This document shows, one piece after another, positions 39,601 to 54,600 of a stretch of DNA of 64,000 bases; the first letter of the stretch is position 1; each line of letters starts with the position of its first letter. A program made the position numbers and the translations under genes. Source of the stretch: Lottia gigantea (lineage: Eukaryota; Mollusca; Gastropoda; Lottiidae). The notes under the pieces were generated by a model. It searched no databases. It had not been told where the DNA came from and saw nothing but the letters and a program-made list of their open reading frames with translations. The DNA lies in the NCBI RefSeq assembly GCF_000327385.1, contig NW_008709027.1:2343952-2407951 (forward strand), read 5' to 3'.

Positions 39601-42600
39601 GGAATAGTATCAGGATTAACTGGCATTTTTAATTCTCCTAATTATCCTAAAAAATATCTCAAATATACAGATTGTCAGTGGAGAATTGAAACTGTTGTGG
39701 GATCAAAAATACAGCTGACAGTAAGTTTTGATATTATAAACCAATATCTCAGCCCCATATATTTCAGCAATGATCTTAGCACTAGAATATCCCAGGAACA
39801 GTGTTTGCAGTTAAGACCTTAGGACATCTTAGCTCTTAGATTGTTTCAAAAATATGAGGCCAGATGCATAATCATCAATTTAATACTACATTATTATGTG
39901 ACAAATATTTGTTTTTCTTAATGTATATTTAATTAACTTGTGATATGTAATTGACTGAAACAAGATCTCAGTAAAAAGTTTATGCACTGAATTGAAAATA
40001 TTTTCAAATATCCTATCTTTTAGTGGACAAATTGTTAAAAACAAGTTTGATGTTTATTTACAGTTTAATGAATTCAACTTGGAGTCTAAGTATGATTATA
40101 TTACAATATTTGATGGTAGCAACACAGATTCTACTAAACTGGGACATTATACTGGTAATGATCTACCTACAGTACCTCTCTCATCATCTAATGTTCTTAT
40201 TATTCATATGAAATCTGACCATTCCAAACAGAAAAAAGGATTTCAGGCAGCATTTCATACAGGTAATGTATAAGACTTTAACAGATCTTTTACAGCCAAT
40301 ACTAAATATTATATTGTAAGATAATGTTCCACTGTGATATATAAACATGTGATAGTAATGCTTAAAATAATTAACTTAGGTTTAGTAAAACAGAACCTCC
40401 TTTTCTGTTGTGTGAATCTAATATAAGAAGCCATTTCATAATAATACGAGCGTAAAATGATTCCATTGACAAATGTAGTTTAGCTGAATGCATGTGCCAT
40501 CAAATGAATCCCAAATTCTAGTTTTGTAACATAATACTGGTTGTGGATTGGCTTGATACATTTGTATCTTTATGTTTTTTAGTATTATTTGATGGTGATA
40601 AAGATAGTTGTGGTGGAAGTTTAACAGCTGATGATCATACAAGATGGTTCACATCCCCAAGATATCCACAGTATTATCCTGATAACTTAGTCTGTGATTG
40701 GATCATTACGGCTCAAAATAAAAATGATATTATAACTTTACAGGTACATCCTTAAAGCATTTAAACAGCTTGATGTTAAGTTAAGGCCCTTAACCCTGCA
40801 TGCAACAGTTCTTTTAAGCTTCTTGAGCTTTCCATGTTGAGGCCCTCTTGTTTCTCTTATTGTAAATTGCATGATATTGTCAAGGCTGTAGCACAGTCCA
40901 AGTTCAAATGAGGCAGAGAAGGTTTGGTGGATTAAAAATACATACACTTCGTTGTTGTTTTAAAAGTGAGACATTTGCCATTATGCTATAACCTTGATTG
41001 TTCATCTTCATTAGACCACAAAAGTGTAAAATAGTGGAATAGAGATATCTATTTATCCAAAGTGTAAAAGAGATATATTTATACTGTGAAACTGTGAATT
41101 TGATTTTTTTAGCAAATTATGTGTTGTGTCAGCTCAAATGTTACGGTTCGTCTTATAAATGATTTTTAACATTGATCATTATCTATAACATATTTAAGGA
41201 TTTATTTTACTTTCTGTATATACAGTTTGGAGATTTTGAATTTGAAAATCCCTATGATTGGATAGAAGTAAGAAATGGTGATTCCAGTTCCTCTGAGTTA
41301 TTTGAGAGATTTAGTGGTGATAATTTACCTAAAGTTATTATTTCATCTGAATCTGAATTATTTGTGAAGATGAATTCTGATTTTTCGTATGGTATGAAAG
41401 GTTTTAATGCTACATATAAGATAGGTAAGTAAAGTATTGTTATGAATATTATGTTAAGGTACAATTTTTGATGGTGTTTTCAGGTTTCTGCCAATTTGGG
41501 TTATGATGACATTATTTGCATTGGATACTTGGTAAATTGGTAAAATTACCATGAACAAATTATTTTGTGATTTGTAAAGCATGGAAAAAGTGTATAGTCA
41601 TTCAGTTGGTACTGAGGCTTTGTGTGCTACAGACTGAGCAACTTAAAGACCCCGCAACAGTTGGAAATGGAAAAAGATTAGGCTAATGTGTCTGTCCTGG
41701 TGAAAGTTCCCTCATTGCAAACTGCATGGCATTGCCTGACTTCATTTTCCTTATCAGGTGCAGAGAAATAGGACATGAAATTCTCATTCCTGTCGTTATT
41801 TGTGATTTGTAGGCTGTGATATAGATATTATGAATGGTTTTGGTAAGATTGAATCTCCTGGTTATGGTGTGACTAAATACCCAAATAATCTGAATTGTAT
41901 TTGGAGAATAGCTGATCCTAACCAACGACATCTTACTTTAAGTTTTAACACAGATTTTAATACAGAGAAAAAGTCTGATATAGTTTCTGTAAGTTGATGT
42001 CATTATTTCTTTAGTATTTTGTTTGTATTCAATAAAACCAAAAAAGGGTTTATATGTCTTTCTGAAACTAGAGACTACACCATAAAAAGTTATAATATCC
42101 CTAACTAATTTACTTGTTGATAGCAGACATATAGATGGTGTATGTTGTCTTGCAAGACTATTGCTCTGGGGCTGACTAGCTATCTGAGTCAATATGGAAA
42201 ACAGGTTGATAAGTAGGTCTATGAACAATTTGAAAGTCTCAGAAAACAGTTCAGAAAAAGACAGATTATCCACCTTTCACAACTAAGAATCTATTTGAGT
42301 TACTTCAACTTTCACCATGTTTGATAATTCTTGATTTAGAATGAATTTTGTTAAGGGGTTAAGGATGAATTTTGTTCAAGAGTATAAAGGAGTTTTCTGG
42401 AAATGTAGACAAAGGTAACATTCACAGCTTTTCAGTGAGCTGAAATCAGTGTAGGGTAGAGACCTCCCTACACCTGTATTGTTTGTTCATTGTGACTGCA
42501 GACATCCCAGAGTTCACCACGTCTTGTTGTCATGTCTGAAAATTAACAGAAGAAATTTTTTATTGGAAACAGAATTTGAAATTTTTCAGATTCATTTCAA

Positions 42601-45600
42601 TTTTTTCCAGGTAAGCTTTCATGTGTTTTAGAGCAATTGTTCATTTTCATAATATGAAGTTTTATCAAAGTGCTCTGACTATTTTAGATTTTTGCATTCA
42701 CTTCCTTGATTTTGTTGTTGAGTGAAAAAACGATTTTTATTTAAGAGATATGTGCCATCCTTACATTGTATGCTACACATTGTTTTTATTCTTCCAGTTT
42801 CTGGTTTTAAGAAAAGGAAGATTTAAATTCACTGAGACATAGATTGAGTGAAATAGTTTTTATATGAGGTAGGTAAATTTAGTTTAAAGTTCTTAAGACA
42901 CTGTGTATTATTAGAGATAAAGTAAGGTATAATTATACAAACTACTAGGTATAAATTAACTATGGGTAAAGATTATGTGCTTATAGGAAATGATATATAA
43001 TCAAATAAGATAATGATAAAAATTATTTGAAAATGTTTCTCCTTAATTAGTGCTGTGCTATAGCACTAGAAACATAGTTTCCGATCAGCCTTGATAACTT
43101 CTATTGATAAACAAATTTCAATATTATTTGAAAGAGAAATGTAATAAACAAAAGCTCATTTTTTGCTTTTAGCTGGCACTTCTGGCATAGGATTTTTGAA
43201 ATTACAATATGTGGAATAAAGTAAATGACCCACTAAACAAGTTTGAAAATTTTGATTGCAACTAAAAACTATTTTGATGGTGACATTTGACTGCAATTAT
43301 TGAATCTGTGGTCGATTTGAACCTTCCAAAGATCAGTTTATATGACAGAATCATGCCAGTCCTGGCTTCATTTTCAAAAATGTGTTTTGACTTAGCATTC
43401 AGACATTTCACAACCCCAATTAGAGGCAGACACAGCTGGCAAATAGGGTTGAAACTTTTTTCAAAAGAAATATGTTTATTAGTATTTTATTCTCCCTAGC
43501 ATGGTTACATTCAGAATTATTTAAGAAATATAAAACAATATGTAAATCTTTGGTGTGTGAAATTTAGAAATTCTATTTGATATTCACCTGTAACATTCAC
43601 TAGTCCTACACTAACATCTAACATACTTACACTGAGATTCCTAGATTTTATAATGTCTAAAACCTTAATTTGGAATTAGGTAACCAAAATGGGAGATTGT
43701 TTTCCAAAATGTCAAAAACCAATGTTGACGATCAATATTTTGAAAATTTTAAATATTTTAAATATTTTTTAGTCTAGGTTTGATTTTTCTGATTTTATTT
43801 TTTGTAAAAAGTTTTACATTGTCAAAAACGTTGTAAATTATATTGTAAATATTTCTAAAGTATGCTATTTATATTTATGTATCTTCTTGATCAAACAGAA
43901 TTTGTTTTAAAAGGGTTGATTAAAAACAGATAGTTCTTTAACAGTTTAGCCTAGTTTTGATGTTTGGCTTTAAAATGGCTTGATATTATTAGTTAAAATC
44001 TTAAGAATACATAGGAAACATATTGTTTACAATTAGGTGTTTAATTTACTCTGATCTGTACATCAGTTTTCTAACAACTTCCAAATAGCATAACAAACAA
44101 AATGAAATGTTTTTAAATATTTTTGCCATTTAAAACCTAACAGCCAGATTTTTTGGGTAAAGACTTTCAGATACATTAAAGGGCACAATTCTCTAGATTT
44201 TGGTATATAGTGTTTACAAATTAAAGCAAAAAAAGATTTTAACCTACAAAAAAAGCAGAATGTCCCTTTAAGGTGTGGTTCTGTTGATTTTAAGATTAAA
44301 ATGATTTTATTTTTTGTAGATGTTGATGCAGTTGAAATGGTAATAGTGATAAGAAGAGGGAAGACTGTTATTTTAATCTAAACAAACCAATGAAGATCTT
44401 TATTATTTGTTTATTGTGTATATAATTAGAATTAAAAAGATATGGATCTTGTTGTTTTTATTGAACTACTAAGTTCAAAGAACTAAACTTATGCCTATAA
44501 TGAAATTTAGGCAAGGCCATAGATCACCTAAAAACTATATACTCAATAAAAATTGAAATTGTGGCCTTTGTGATGATGGCTTTAAAGTGTTTTTATATGC
44601 CCACATTATAATGTGGACGTATATTGTCGTCACCCATGTCCGTCCGTCCGTCTGTCCACAATTGGCTTGTGATTGCAATAGAGACTACAGTTTTCATCTG
44701 ATTAGAATGAAATTTGGTGTGATCATTTATATTGATGAGATCTTGGACAAGTTCAATATTCAGGATTTTTCGATGAACGGTTTTTGAGTTATTGCCCTTG
44801 ATTTATGAAAAACGAGTCAAAATTTTTTTTTGAACACAATAGAGAGTACAATTTTCATCCTATTTCAATGAAATTTGATATGATTATTTTTAATGATGAG
44901 ATCTTAATCAACATTGAATCTGACAATTTTTCGATCAACGGAATTTTAGTCATTTCCCTTGACTTAGTAAAAACTCATCAAAATTTTTGGTGATAGAGGT
45001 GACAGTTTATGTCAGAATTTTGTAAAATGATGTGGTTTTTGTTTAAATCAACAATATCTTGCACAAATTAAATTTTTGGTATAATTTAACATAGATAGGT
45101 GACTGCCCTTGATATACTGAAAATGTTTCAGGAAAGTGGGCGTATCTTGCTAGTCAACCACTTGTTATATGTGGAGTGCATATTTCAGTTGCCCATGTTT
45201 AATCAACAGCCTAGAAGGCACAAGTTTTGTAGAAACTTTGTAAATCAAGTGATTTCTTAGTTTAAGTGATTTTCTTCTTCTAGCATACACAAGTTTTGAT
45301 TAAATTTATTGATATTTTTGGAAATCTGTATTCAAAAGTTTGACAAAGAAAACATTTTGGCTCTTAACATTTAGTCACACCTAAACCTTACTGAAAATGC
45401 TTCGAGCCTTTGTTAAAATTGTCTATTTTTATACGCCCACATTATGTTTTCGTATACTGTCATCCACAATTGGCTTGTGAACACAATATAGAATAGAGTT
45501 TTTATCTGATTTGAATAAAATTTGTTGTGATCATATATATTCATGAGATCTTGGATAAATTCGAATTTGACAATCTTTTGATGAACGGTTTTTGAGTTAT

Positions 45601-48600
45601 TTCCCTTGACTTATGTCATCTTGTCATCTGATTGAAAAGAAATTTGGTATGATCATTTATAATGATGAGATCTTAGTCAAGATTAAATTTGACAATTTTT
45701 TGATAAACGGAATTTGAGTTATTGCCCATGACTTAGTAAAAATGCATCAAAATTAGATGTTTGGTATGATTTGACACAGATAGGTGACTGCCCTTGATAT
45801 ACTGAAAATGTATCAGGAAAGTGGGCGTATCTTGCTAGGCAACCACTTGTCAATGATTTTGTGAGTGTTAATTGTCTCTAAACATTGAAAATGCAGTTGG
45901 CAACAATATTTAGAATAAAAGTATTTTACAACTGGATATGGAAGTTGGTGTATCTGACATGTAGACATATTCCATTATGTATGTTTGAAATGTGTTAATT
46001 ATTGACAAATCAGTATTCTGCAATGAAGATTATGTTCATTGTCAGGGACTTTTTGTGAGTTTGGAACTGAACTTGAGTCTGTTTGATCATAATATGCTTA
46101 CGAAAATGAATAATAGACTACAGTTTTGATCTGATTTGAATAAAACTTGATTTGAATGTGTATATACATTGCTGAATTTGAATTTCTCAATGTTTTAGAT
46201 TAACAGTTAGGAGTAATTCCCCTTGATGGCACTGACAACATCCGTCTTGAATTAGAGATCTCAAATTTTCAATCAACTTTTTGTGAGTCATTGTCCTTGA
46301 CTCTTGTCCATAGATTTGAGCATATCTTGATGAAATATAATATGCCCATTCTCTGACATAAAACATTGAAAAAAGCTACTAGTCTTCTTGATAGGACAGT
46401 ATAAGGCTATGTTGTAGTCTAATCTATCCATTATGGAATAAACATTGACTTATAGTAATCTCTATGATAAGCAAACTTAAGTGCAGAGAGAAACTGAAAA
46501 ACTTTTTTACAGGTATACAATGGCTCTAGTCAACCAGTCCAAGTATTCTCAGGAAAGATAACTCCTCTACCTACTTATTCTAAAAATGGAAAATTTCAAG
46601 TTCATTTTACATCTGATAAACGTATTCAGAGATTAGGATGGACAGCATCTGTTTCATATGGTAATAACTTTACTTTCATATTTGATTAACCAAAATTTAA
46701 TGAATGTAGAGATGATAGTGAATTTGGCGCATCAGACAGAAAAAAAAATTGAAAGTATGTTAAATAGATCAAAGTATATTGACTTTGAAAGATCTGTGTT
46801 TTAAAACTGCATTAGAAATAGGTAGCATACTGTAATTGGTACAATCCCTAAGACATACAACACACATGTATTTATATGCATCAGGATTACAACAAACTGT
46901 GGTTTGACTTGTCTCAATTGCTCTGGTCGAGGACTGTCATACTCTGATAAGATGTATAATTCATCTTGCTATTGTATATTATAGATTGTAATGAATTGGT
47001 AGTTAATAAACCGGTGATTATTAATTCTACTAGTAATTATTATGGTAGTATTATACAATTTAGCTGTGATAAAGGATATATATTAGATGGACCATCTATA
47101 ACTATCTGTGATATTAATGGTCAATGGAGACCAAATCAAATACCAACTTGTTCATGTAAGTTATGTTCTTAGTTAAAGCTACTAAGTTGGATTATCAATT
47201 GGGAAAAGAGATTAAATTAGTTGTCGTATAGATATGTCCAATGTTTCACATTATTAGAATGTGTTCGAAAAAATTAGCTTGATACAATACAGTTAAGTAG
47301 TCAAAACAATATTTTATATGAGCTTCTTTCAGTGTCATTGATGAAAGATGTCTGTATGTCATTATAAGACATCATTCGACTGAAATTTTGAGAGCAGAAA
47401 TCATTTTAACTCTATTTACAGACCTATCTTCTTGGAATGTCTTTTGATTGAAAAGAGAAATTAATCTGTTTTTCATATTTTTTTTTAGTAATAAATTGTG
47501 GCCCACCAAGAATACCAGAGAATGGTATGATAGTTAAATTAAATACAATAACTTATGGTGGTATAGTGCAATATGACTGTATAGAAGGCTATGAATTACT
47601 AGGAGATAGATATAGTATCTGTTATCAAAATGGCTGGTCTACAATCCCAACTTGTGATGGTAAGTTATATACTCAATTGCGTAAACAGCTTTTAAAACTG
47701 CCATTATGCCATGAAGCAATCTGATGACATTAGGTTACTACCACATTCAATTTTGTATCCTACCACAGCTATTAGAGTAAGTAACATACCTAAGTATACT
47801 GTGCCAGATATAATGTTATGGTGATAGTGTTGTCATTTTTTTTTTTAATAAGGTTACAATAATAGTATTTCTCCCAAAACAACACAGTGTCAGTATAAGT
47901 ACATTGTCTTTTGTCAATTCTATTCTATATTAATTATTATTACAGCAATCTACTGTCCTAAAGTCTTACCACCAGTCAATGGTATAGTTTTTGCTGAAGA
48001 CAATAGATATGGTGCTAGTTTAATATATAAATGCAAAGTAGGTTATAGATTGGTAGGATCTGCTGAAGCTCATTGTCAAGCTGATAAAACTTGGTCTAGT
48101 CCAACACCAACTTGTCAAGGTATGACACCTAAACCTCAATGATTAGCACCATTATCAATGGTATTACCTTGGAAACACTGTAAGGTGTTGATACAAATCC
48201 TGTTGAGGAATTCCTCTTTGTTCTCCACTTTCTACAGAGATTCTTTAATTTAAACAGTTTTCATTCTTATTTTAGCAGAGTTAAAGTCCTCTAGTATTAA
48301 TGCAAAACTGTGTAATTGTTTGATTTCAATAATCATATAGATCATAAAACTTTTTGAATGAGCTTGTGTCATTGTTTATAATTATCTGATCAATAAAGAA
48401 GATATCCTGTGTGTTGTTTATATGTATCATTTTCATATATTTTATTGTGGTATTTCAGCCTATCACTGTCCTATTATAAAAGGTATAGTGAATGGTGATG
48501 TTAATATAACAGATTGGGTATATATAAATCAAGCTGTCAAGATAATATGTAATAATGGTTATCAACCTTCCTCTGATCCTGTATTAATTTGTATGGAAAA

Positions 48601-51600
48601 TGAAAGATATGATAAACCTATTCCTTCATGTGATGGTAAGCCAAAATATTTAGATGTAATGTGCTTTCTACTAGCCATTTCCATGTGGGCGTATATTGCC
48701 GTCGCCCCTGTCCATCGGTCTGTCTGTTTCTTGTATGCACGATAGAGGCTACAATATTTATACTATCTTGATGAAACTTAGTATGCTAGTATGTATTGAT
48801 GAGATCCTGGTTAAGTTCGAAAATGGTAATCGGATGAATGGTGTCTGAATTATTGCCCTTGACTTAATAAAAATGCGTAAAATTCGGCTTGTTTGCACGT
48901 TAAAGGCTAGAGTTTTTATCAGATCTTCATGAAACTAGGTATGCATGTATATATTGATAAGATCTCACTCAAGTTTAAAATTGGTAACAATCGGATGAAG
49001 GGTTTCAGAGTTATTGCCCTTGACTTAGTAAAAATGAATCAAATTTGGATTGTAGGCATGATAGAACTGCAGTTTTTATCTGATCTTCCTGAAACTAGGT
49101 ATGCATGTATATCTTGATATCTCGCTCGAGTTTGTAATTGGTAACAATCGAATGAAGGGTTTCGGAGTTATTCCCCTTGACTTAGTACAAACTTGTCAAA
49201 TTCGGCTTGCAGGCATGTTAGAGACTACAGTTTTATTCCAATCTTGATGAAACTATATATGCATGATAAGATCTCGGTCAAGTTAGAAATTGGTAATAAT
49301 CGGATGAACAGTTTCCGAGTTATTGCCCTTGTGTATACAGCGATGAGACATTGTTCATGTTTGAATTTGATGATAACTTGATGAACTGTTTCAGATTTTT
49401 GCCTTGACTTTTGATTTTAATATTATTTGAAAATTCATTATTAAGCCACTAAAAATTTTTGACAGCTGGTAGTGGGCGTATGTTACCTTGCCTGGCAAAC
49501 TATCTTTGCGAGATTCCATGACCAATGTTGTCTCTTATAAAAGGGCATGCTTATGCTTATATTTTGCGTTGTATGCCTTTACCAATTATGCAGTTGTAAT
49601 TATATGTGAATAACTTAATGTGAATTAAGATGGAATATGTTATGAAGATTTTGTAATGTTTGATATTTTAGATATTAATGAATGTTTAGATGATGATAAT
49701 AATGATTGTAATGAACATGAATGTCAGAATACTATTGGTAGTTATCAATGTTCATGTAAACCAGGATATCAACATTCTATTGTCACAAATACAACTTGTC
49801 AAGGTAAAAACTTTCAATTTTAAGCAAAATGAAACTTGGAAACCACAAGCCAATACTTATTTTCCATTGGGGATGGAAAAGAGGTGTGTGCATTTCACTT
49901 TAGATATAGGGTTCCTACTTGATAGTAATTTGAAGAAAATGAATATCCCTCAGGATATCTCCACTCAAAGTGCAAAAAAAATGTGATATATATTTTTGAC
50001 CTCAACTCAGATTAGAATCTGTTGTGTACAGCTATATACCGCAAGTTTCAAGATAATCCAGGCTATAGAATTTTGAATATTAGAAAATAGACTTGAATAG
50101 CCCTTTTCTCACTTTTATATGATCTAGTTTCGATTGCTTTGATTTCTTGATTTCTGATAGCTTTCTGCCTGTTTGATGCAGAATTATATATTTGATTGAA
50201 TTTTTTAAACCTGATATTGTAGATATAAATGAGTGTTCAAGAAATAATGGTAATTGTAATCAAGTATGTAATAATACTTTGGGAAGTTATTACTGTTCAT
50301 GTAATTCCTCTGTTTATGAATTATACGATGGACCAGAAATTGTTGTAGATGGTTATTTATTAAAACCAAGACACACATGTATTGGTAAGTACATATATTT
50401 CAGGGTCTTTCTTTCTTTACTTAAGCTTTCCACATCAAGGAGGGGAATAGAAATACAGAGGTCAAGACATCAAGGATAAGATCTAAGGAATAAAAGTGGT
50501 TACACAATAAAACCCCACTTATCCTACTTCCTTTCCAAATCAATATATATAATCTGTAGAAAAACATTATTAGAATGGCACCTCTCGAAACTGCAATCCA
50601 ACTGTTGAATCATTGTAAAATTTTCAGTATAGCTAAAAAGACAATGGAATTTCTATTAAGACTGGGCAATACCCTAATGCTGTATAAGTCAATGCAAATC
50701 AAAGTTGTTTTGTTGTTCTAAATGAAGTTGGTTTAAGTTCTTGAGAGATCTTCATATGAAATCTTGTGCTTTTAGCTCCATGCAAACCACTAGATGTGTC
50801 AGATGGTGAAGTGTTTTATCATGGTACTGTATTACCTGATGGAAGATATATATACCCTACTATAGCTTATATCACCTGTCCTAAAAATACTATTCCTGAT
50901 GGAGATAGTAAAATACAATGTCAATCTTCTGGAGGATGGACAGATATTGTTAAACAATGTCGAGGTAAACCTAAATTATTTCATTGTGCTTGAGTATGTA
51001 AGTAATGTTCATTGTTATTTCTTCAAAGTAACTTAGTGCTTTGTAAAGGAGGTAGAAATGGTTATACGATTAATTATAACTTTTATTGCCTACAGCTAGT
51101 GACTGTGTTAAACTAGATAGAATATCTAATGGTGGTATGAATAATATAATAATATATTATTTTGATTACAGATAGTGACTGTTAAACTAGATAGAATATC
51201 TAATGGTGGTATGAGTAATATAATGATATATTATTTTGATTACAGATAGTGACTGTGTTAAACTACATAGAATATCTAATAGTGGTATGAGTGATATGAT
51301 ATATTATTTTGATTACAGCTAGTGACTGTTTTAAACTAGATAGAATATCTAATGGTGGCATGGGAGATATAATGATATATTATTTTGATTACAGATAGTG
51401 ACTGTTAAACTAGATAGAATATCTAATGGTGGCATGAGTGATATAATGATATATTATTTTGATTACAGCTAGTGACTGTGTTAAACTAGATAGAATATCT
51501 AATGGTGGTATGAATAATATAATAATATATTATTTTGATTACAGATAGTGACTGTTAAACTAGATAGAATATCTAATGGTGGTATGAGTAATATAATGAT

Positions 51601-54600
51601 ATATTATTTTGATTACAGATAGTGACTGTGTTAAACTACATAGAATATCTAATAGTGGTATGAGTGATATGATATATTATTTTGATTACAGCTAGTGACT
51701 GTTTTAAACTAGATAGAATATCTAATGGTGGCATGGGAGATATAATGATATATTATTTTGATTACAGATAGTGACTGTGTTAAACTAGATAGAATATCTA
51801 ATGGTGGTATGAATAATATAATAATATATTATTTTGATTACAGATAGTGACTGTTAAACTAGATAGAATATCTAATGGTGGCATGAGTGATATAATGATA
51901 TATTATTTTGATTACAGCTAGTGACTGTGTTAAACTAGATAGAATATCTAATGGTGGCATGAGTGATATAATGATATATTATTTTGATTACAGCTAGTGA
52001 CTGTGTTAAACTATATAGAATATCTAATGGTGGTATAAATGATATAATAATATATTATTATGATTACAGATAGTGACTGTGTTTAACTAGATAGAATATC
52101 AAATGGTGGCTTGAGTAATATGATGATATATTATTATGATTACAGATAGTGACTGTGTTAAACTAGATAGAATATCTAATGGTGGTATAAATGATATAAT
52201 AATATATTATTATGATTACAGATAGTGACTGTGTTTAACTACATAGAATATCAAATGGTGGCTTGAGTAATATGATGATATATTATTATGATTACAGATA
52301 GTGACTGTGTTAAACTAGATAGAATATCTAATGGTGGTATAAATGATATGATAATATATTATTATGATTACAGATAGTGACTGTGTTTAACTACATAGAA
52401 TATCAAATGGTGGCTTGAGTAATATGATGATATATTATTATGATTACAGATAGTGACTGTGTTAAACTAGATAGAATATCTAATGGTGGTATAAATGATA
52501 TAATAATATATTATTATGATTACAGATAGTGACTGTGTTCAACTACATAGAATATCAAATGGTGGCTTGAGTAATATGATGATATATTATTATGATTACA
52601 GATAGTGACTGTGTTAAACTAGATAGAATGTCTAATGGTGGTATGCGTGAATATGAAACTAGTCCTGGTAGTATTGTAGAATATTATTGTTATACTGGTT
52701 ATAAACTATTTGGTATTGATAGACGATTCTGTCAGTTAACATCTATAGACACCTCTGATAGATTGGAATACAGATGGACTGGTACCAAACCATCTTGCTT
52801 TCGTAAGTACTATATATTATTTTTTCACTAGATTATTTCAGCAGATGCTGGCCATTATGGATAAATGGAATATTGATGTAGATTTATATTTTATCAAAAT
52901 TGGTTAAATGGCAAGAAATTTAAGAAAAAAAGAGTGCACTTCCTATCAACATAATGCCCTAGTCGACTAAGTATCAAATGAGTTCTTAATTGATTTGGAA
53001 ATGTGGACGTATATTGCCGTCGCCCCTGTCCGTCGGTCCGTCAGTCCATCAATCGTCCGTCCATCCATTCACATTTCTTGTCTGCACGATAGAGGCTACA
53101 GCTTTTATCTAAACTTGATGAAACAAACTTGGTATTCATTTTCGAAATTGGTACAAATCAGATGAAGGGTTTCAGAGTTATTGCCCTTGACTTAGTAAAA
53201 ATGCGTCAAATTTGGCTTGTAGTCACGATAGAGGCTACAGTTTTTGTCGGACCTTGATGAAACTTAGTATGCATGTACCTATTGATGAGATTTTAGTAAA
53301 GCTTAAAATAAGATGAACAGTTTCGCAGTTATTGCCCTTTTTTCTATAAGAAACGAGTCAAATTTTGCTTGTAGGCACAGTAGATATCCGATCTGCATGA
53401 AACTTGGTAAGCATGTAGATACTGATGAGGTCTCAGTCAAGTTCAAAATAGATAATAAGCGCATGAACGGTTTCAAAGTTGTTGTGTGTACGTCGATGAG
53501 ACCTTGTTCATGTTTTAATTTGATGATAATTTGATGAACTCTTTTTGAGGTTTTGCGTTGACTTACAAATATTTTGAAGATTATTTGAAAATTCATTATT
53601 TAGCTGCTTTATAAAGACTTAGTTATCATTTCTGGCAGCTGGTAGTGGGCTTGCCTGGCAAGCTATCTTTCTTAAATTTCATGCACTGTTTCTAGAAAGG
53701 AGTTATTTAATTTGAGGTCAACCTTTTCACCTTCTGCAAAATATCCTTGAGCGTAACAAATAAGATCTACATTCATGTGATAACTAACTGGAAACTTTAA
53801 TCAAAGCTATGTTATTTGTAACATTTTTGGTGATAATGACATGCTCTTAACCTTTAATTTTAACTGAGTCACCAACTTCTAAGGATATAATGTTGTTTTG
53901 TTTAGGTGGATGACTACATTACCTTATTTGCATAGTTATATCTGTTTTTCCAAACACACATGAACTGGGAAACAGTACTGTTGTGTGATAACTAATGTTG
54001 TTATTGAATTTATCTTATAGCTATGGAGTGTAGCACCTTACCCAATCCTTCTAATGGTTTAGTAACAGTAACAGGAAATAAATATGGAGATGTTGCTACT
54101 TTTAATTGTTATTGTGGATTTGAATTAGAAGGATCTAGAATCAGACATTGTTCTGCAAATGGTACTTGGAGTGGAATCAATACACAATGTAACAGTATGT
54201 AATTTTTTTCTTGTTTTGAACTTTTGATGCATATTTCTCTTCAACCCATGTGATATCTAGATAGTAGATTTGAGACCAAGATACTAAGAAATAGATCCAT
54301 GATTTTGTAAACACAATTCATTCGCTAGTTATAACTGCTTGCTGCTTTCAGCAACTATTAATTGCTATTTTGTTATCTGAGTTTAAATAGTGAGCTTTCT
54401 ATTATAATTGACTCAAAAGACTCTTCATTGAACTAAGATCTTGGTTTATCTCAAATTGCAAACAATTGACCAAATTCCATGTGTCAAACTTCAGTAGACA
54501 CAGAACTGAAAAGGGTATCAAACAATGTTAACCATGAACTGTAATTAAAGGTGTAGGATGTAGAAAACCAGAAGTACCTGTATATGGTTCTATTATCAAT

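Noticed and set aside
51096-52601. CRISPR-like direct repeat array
   Set aside because: Units are contiguous diverged copies with no unique spacers, inside an animal intron, and match the adjoining exon.
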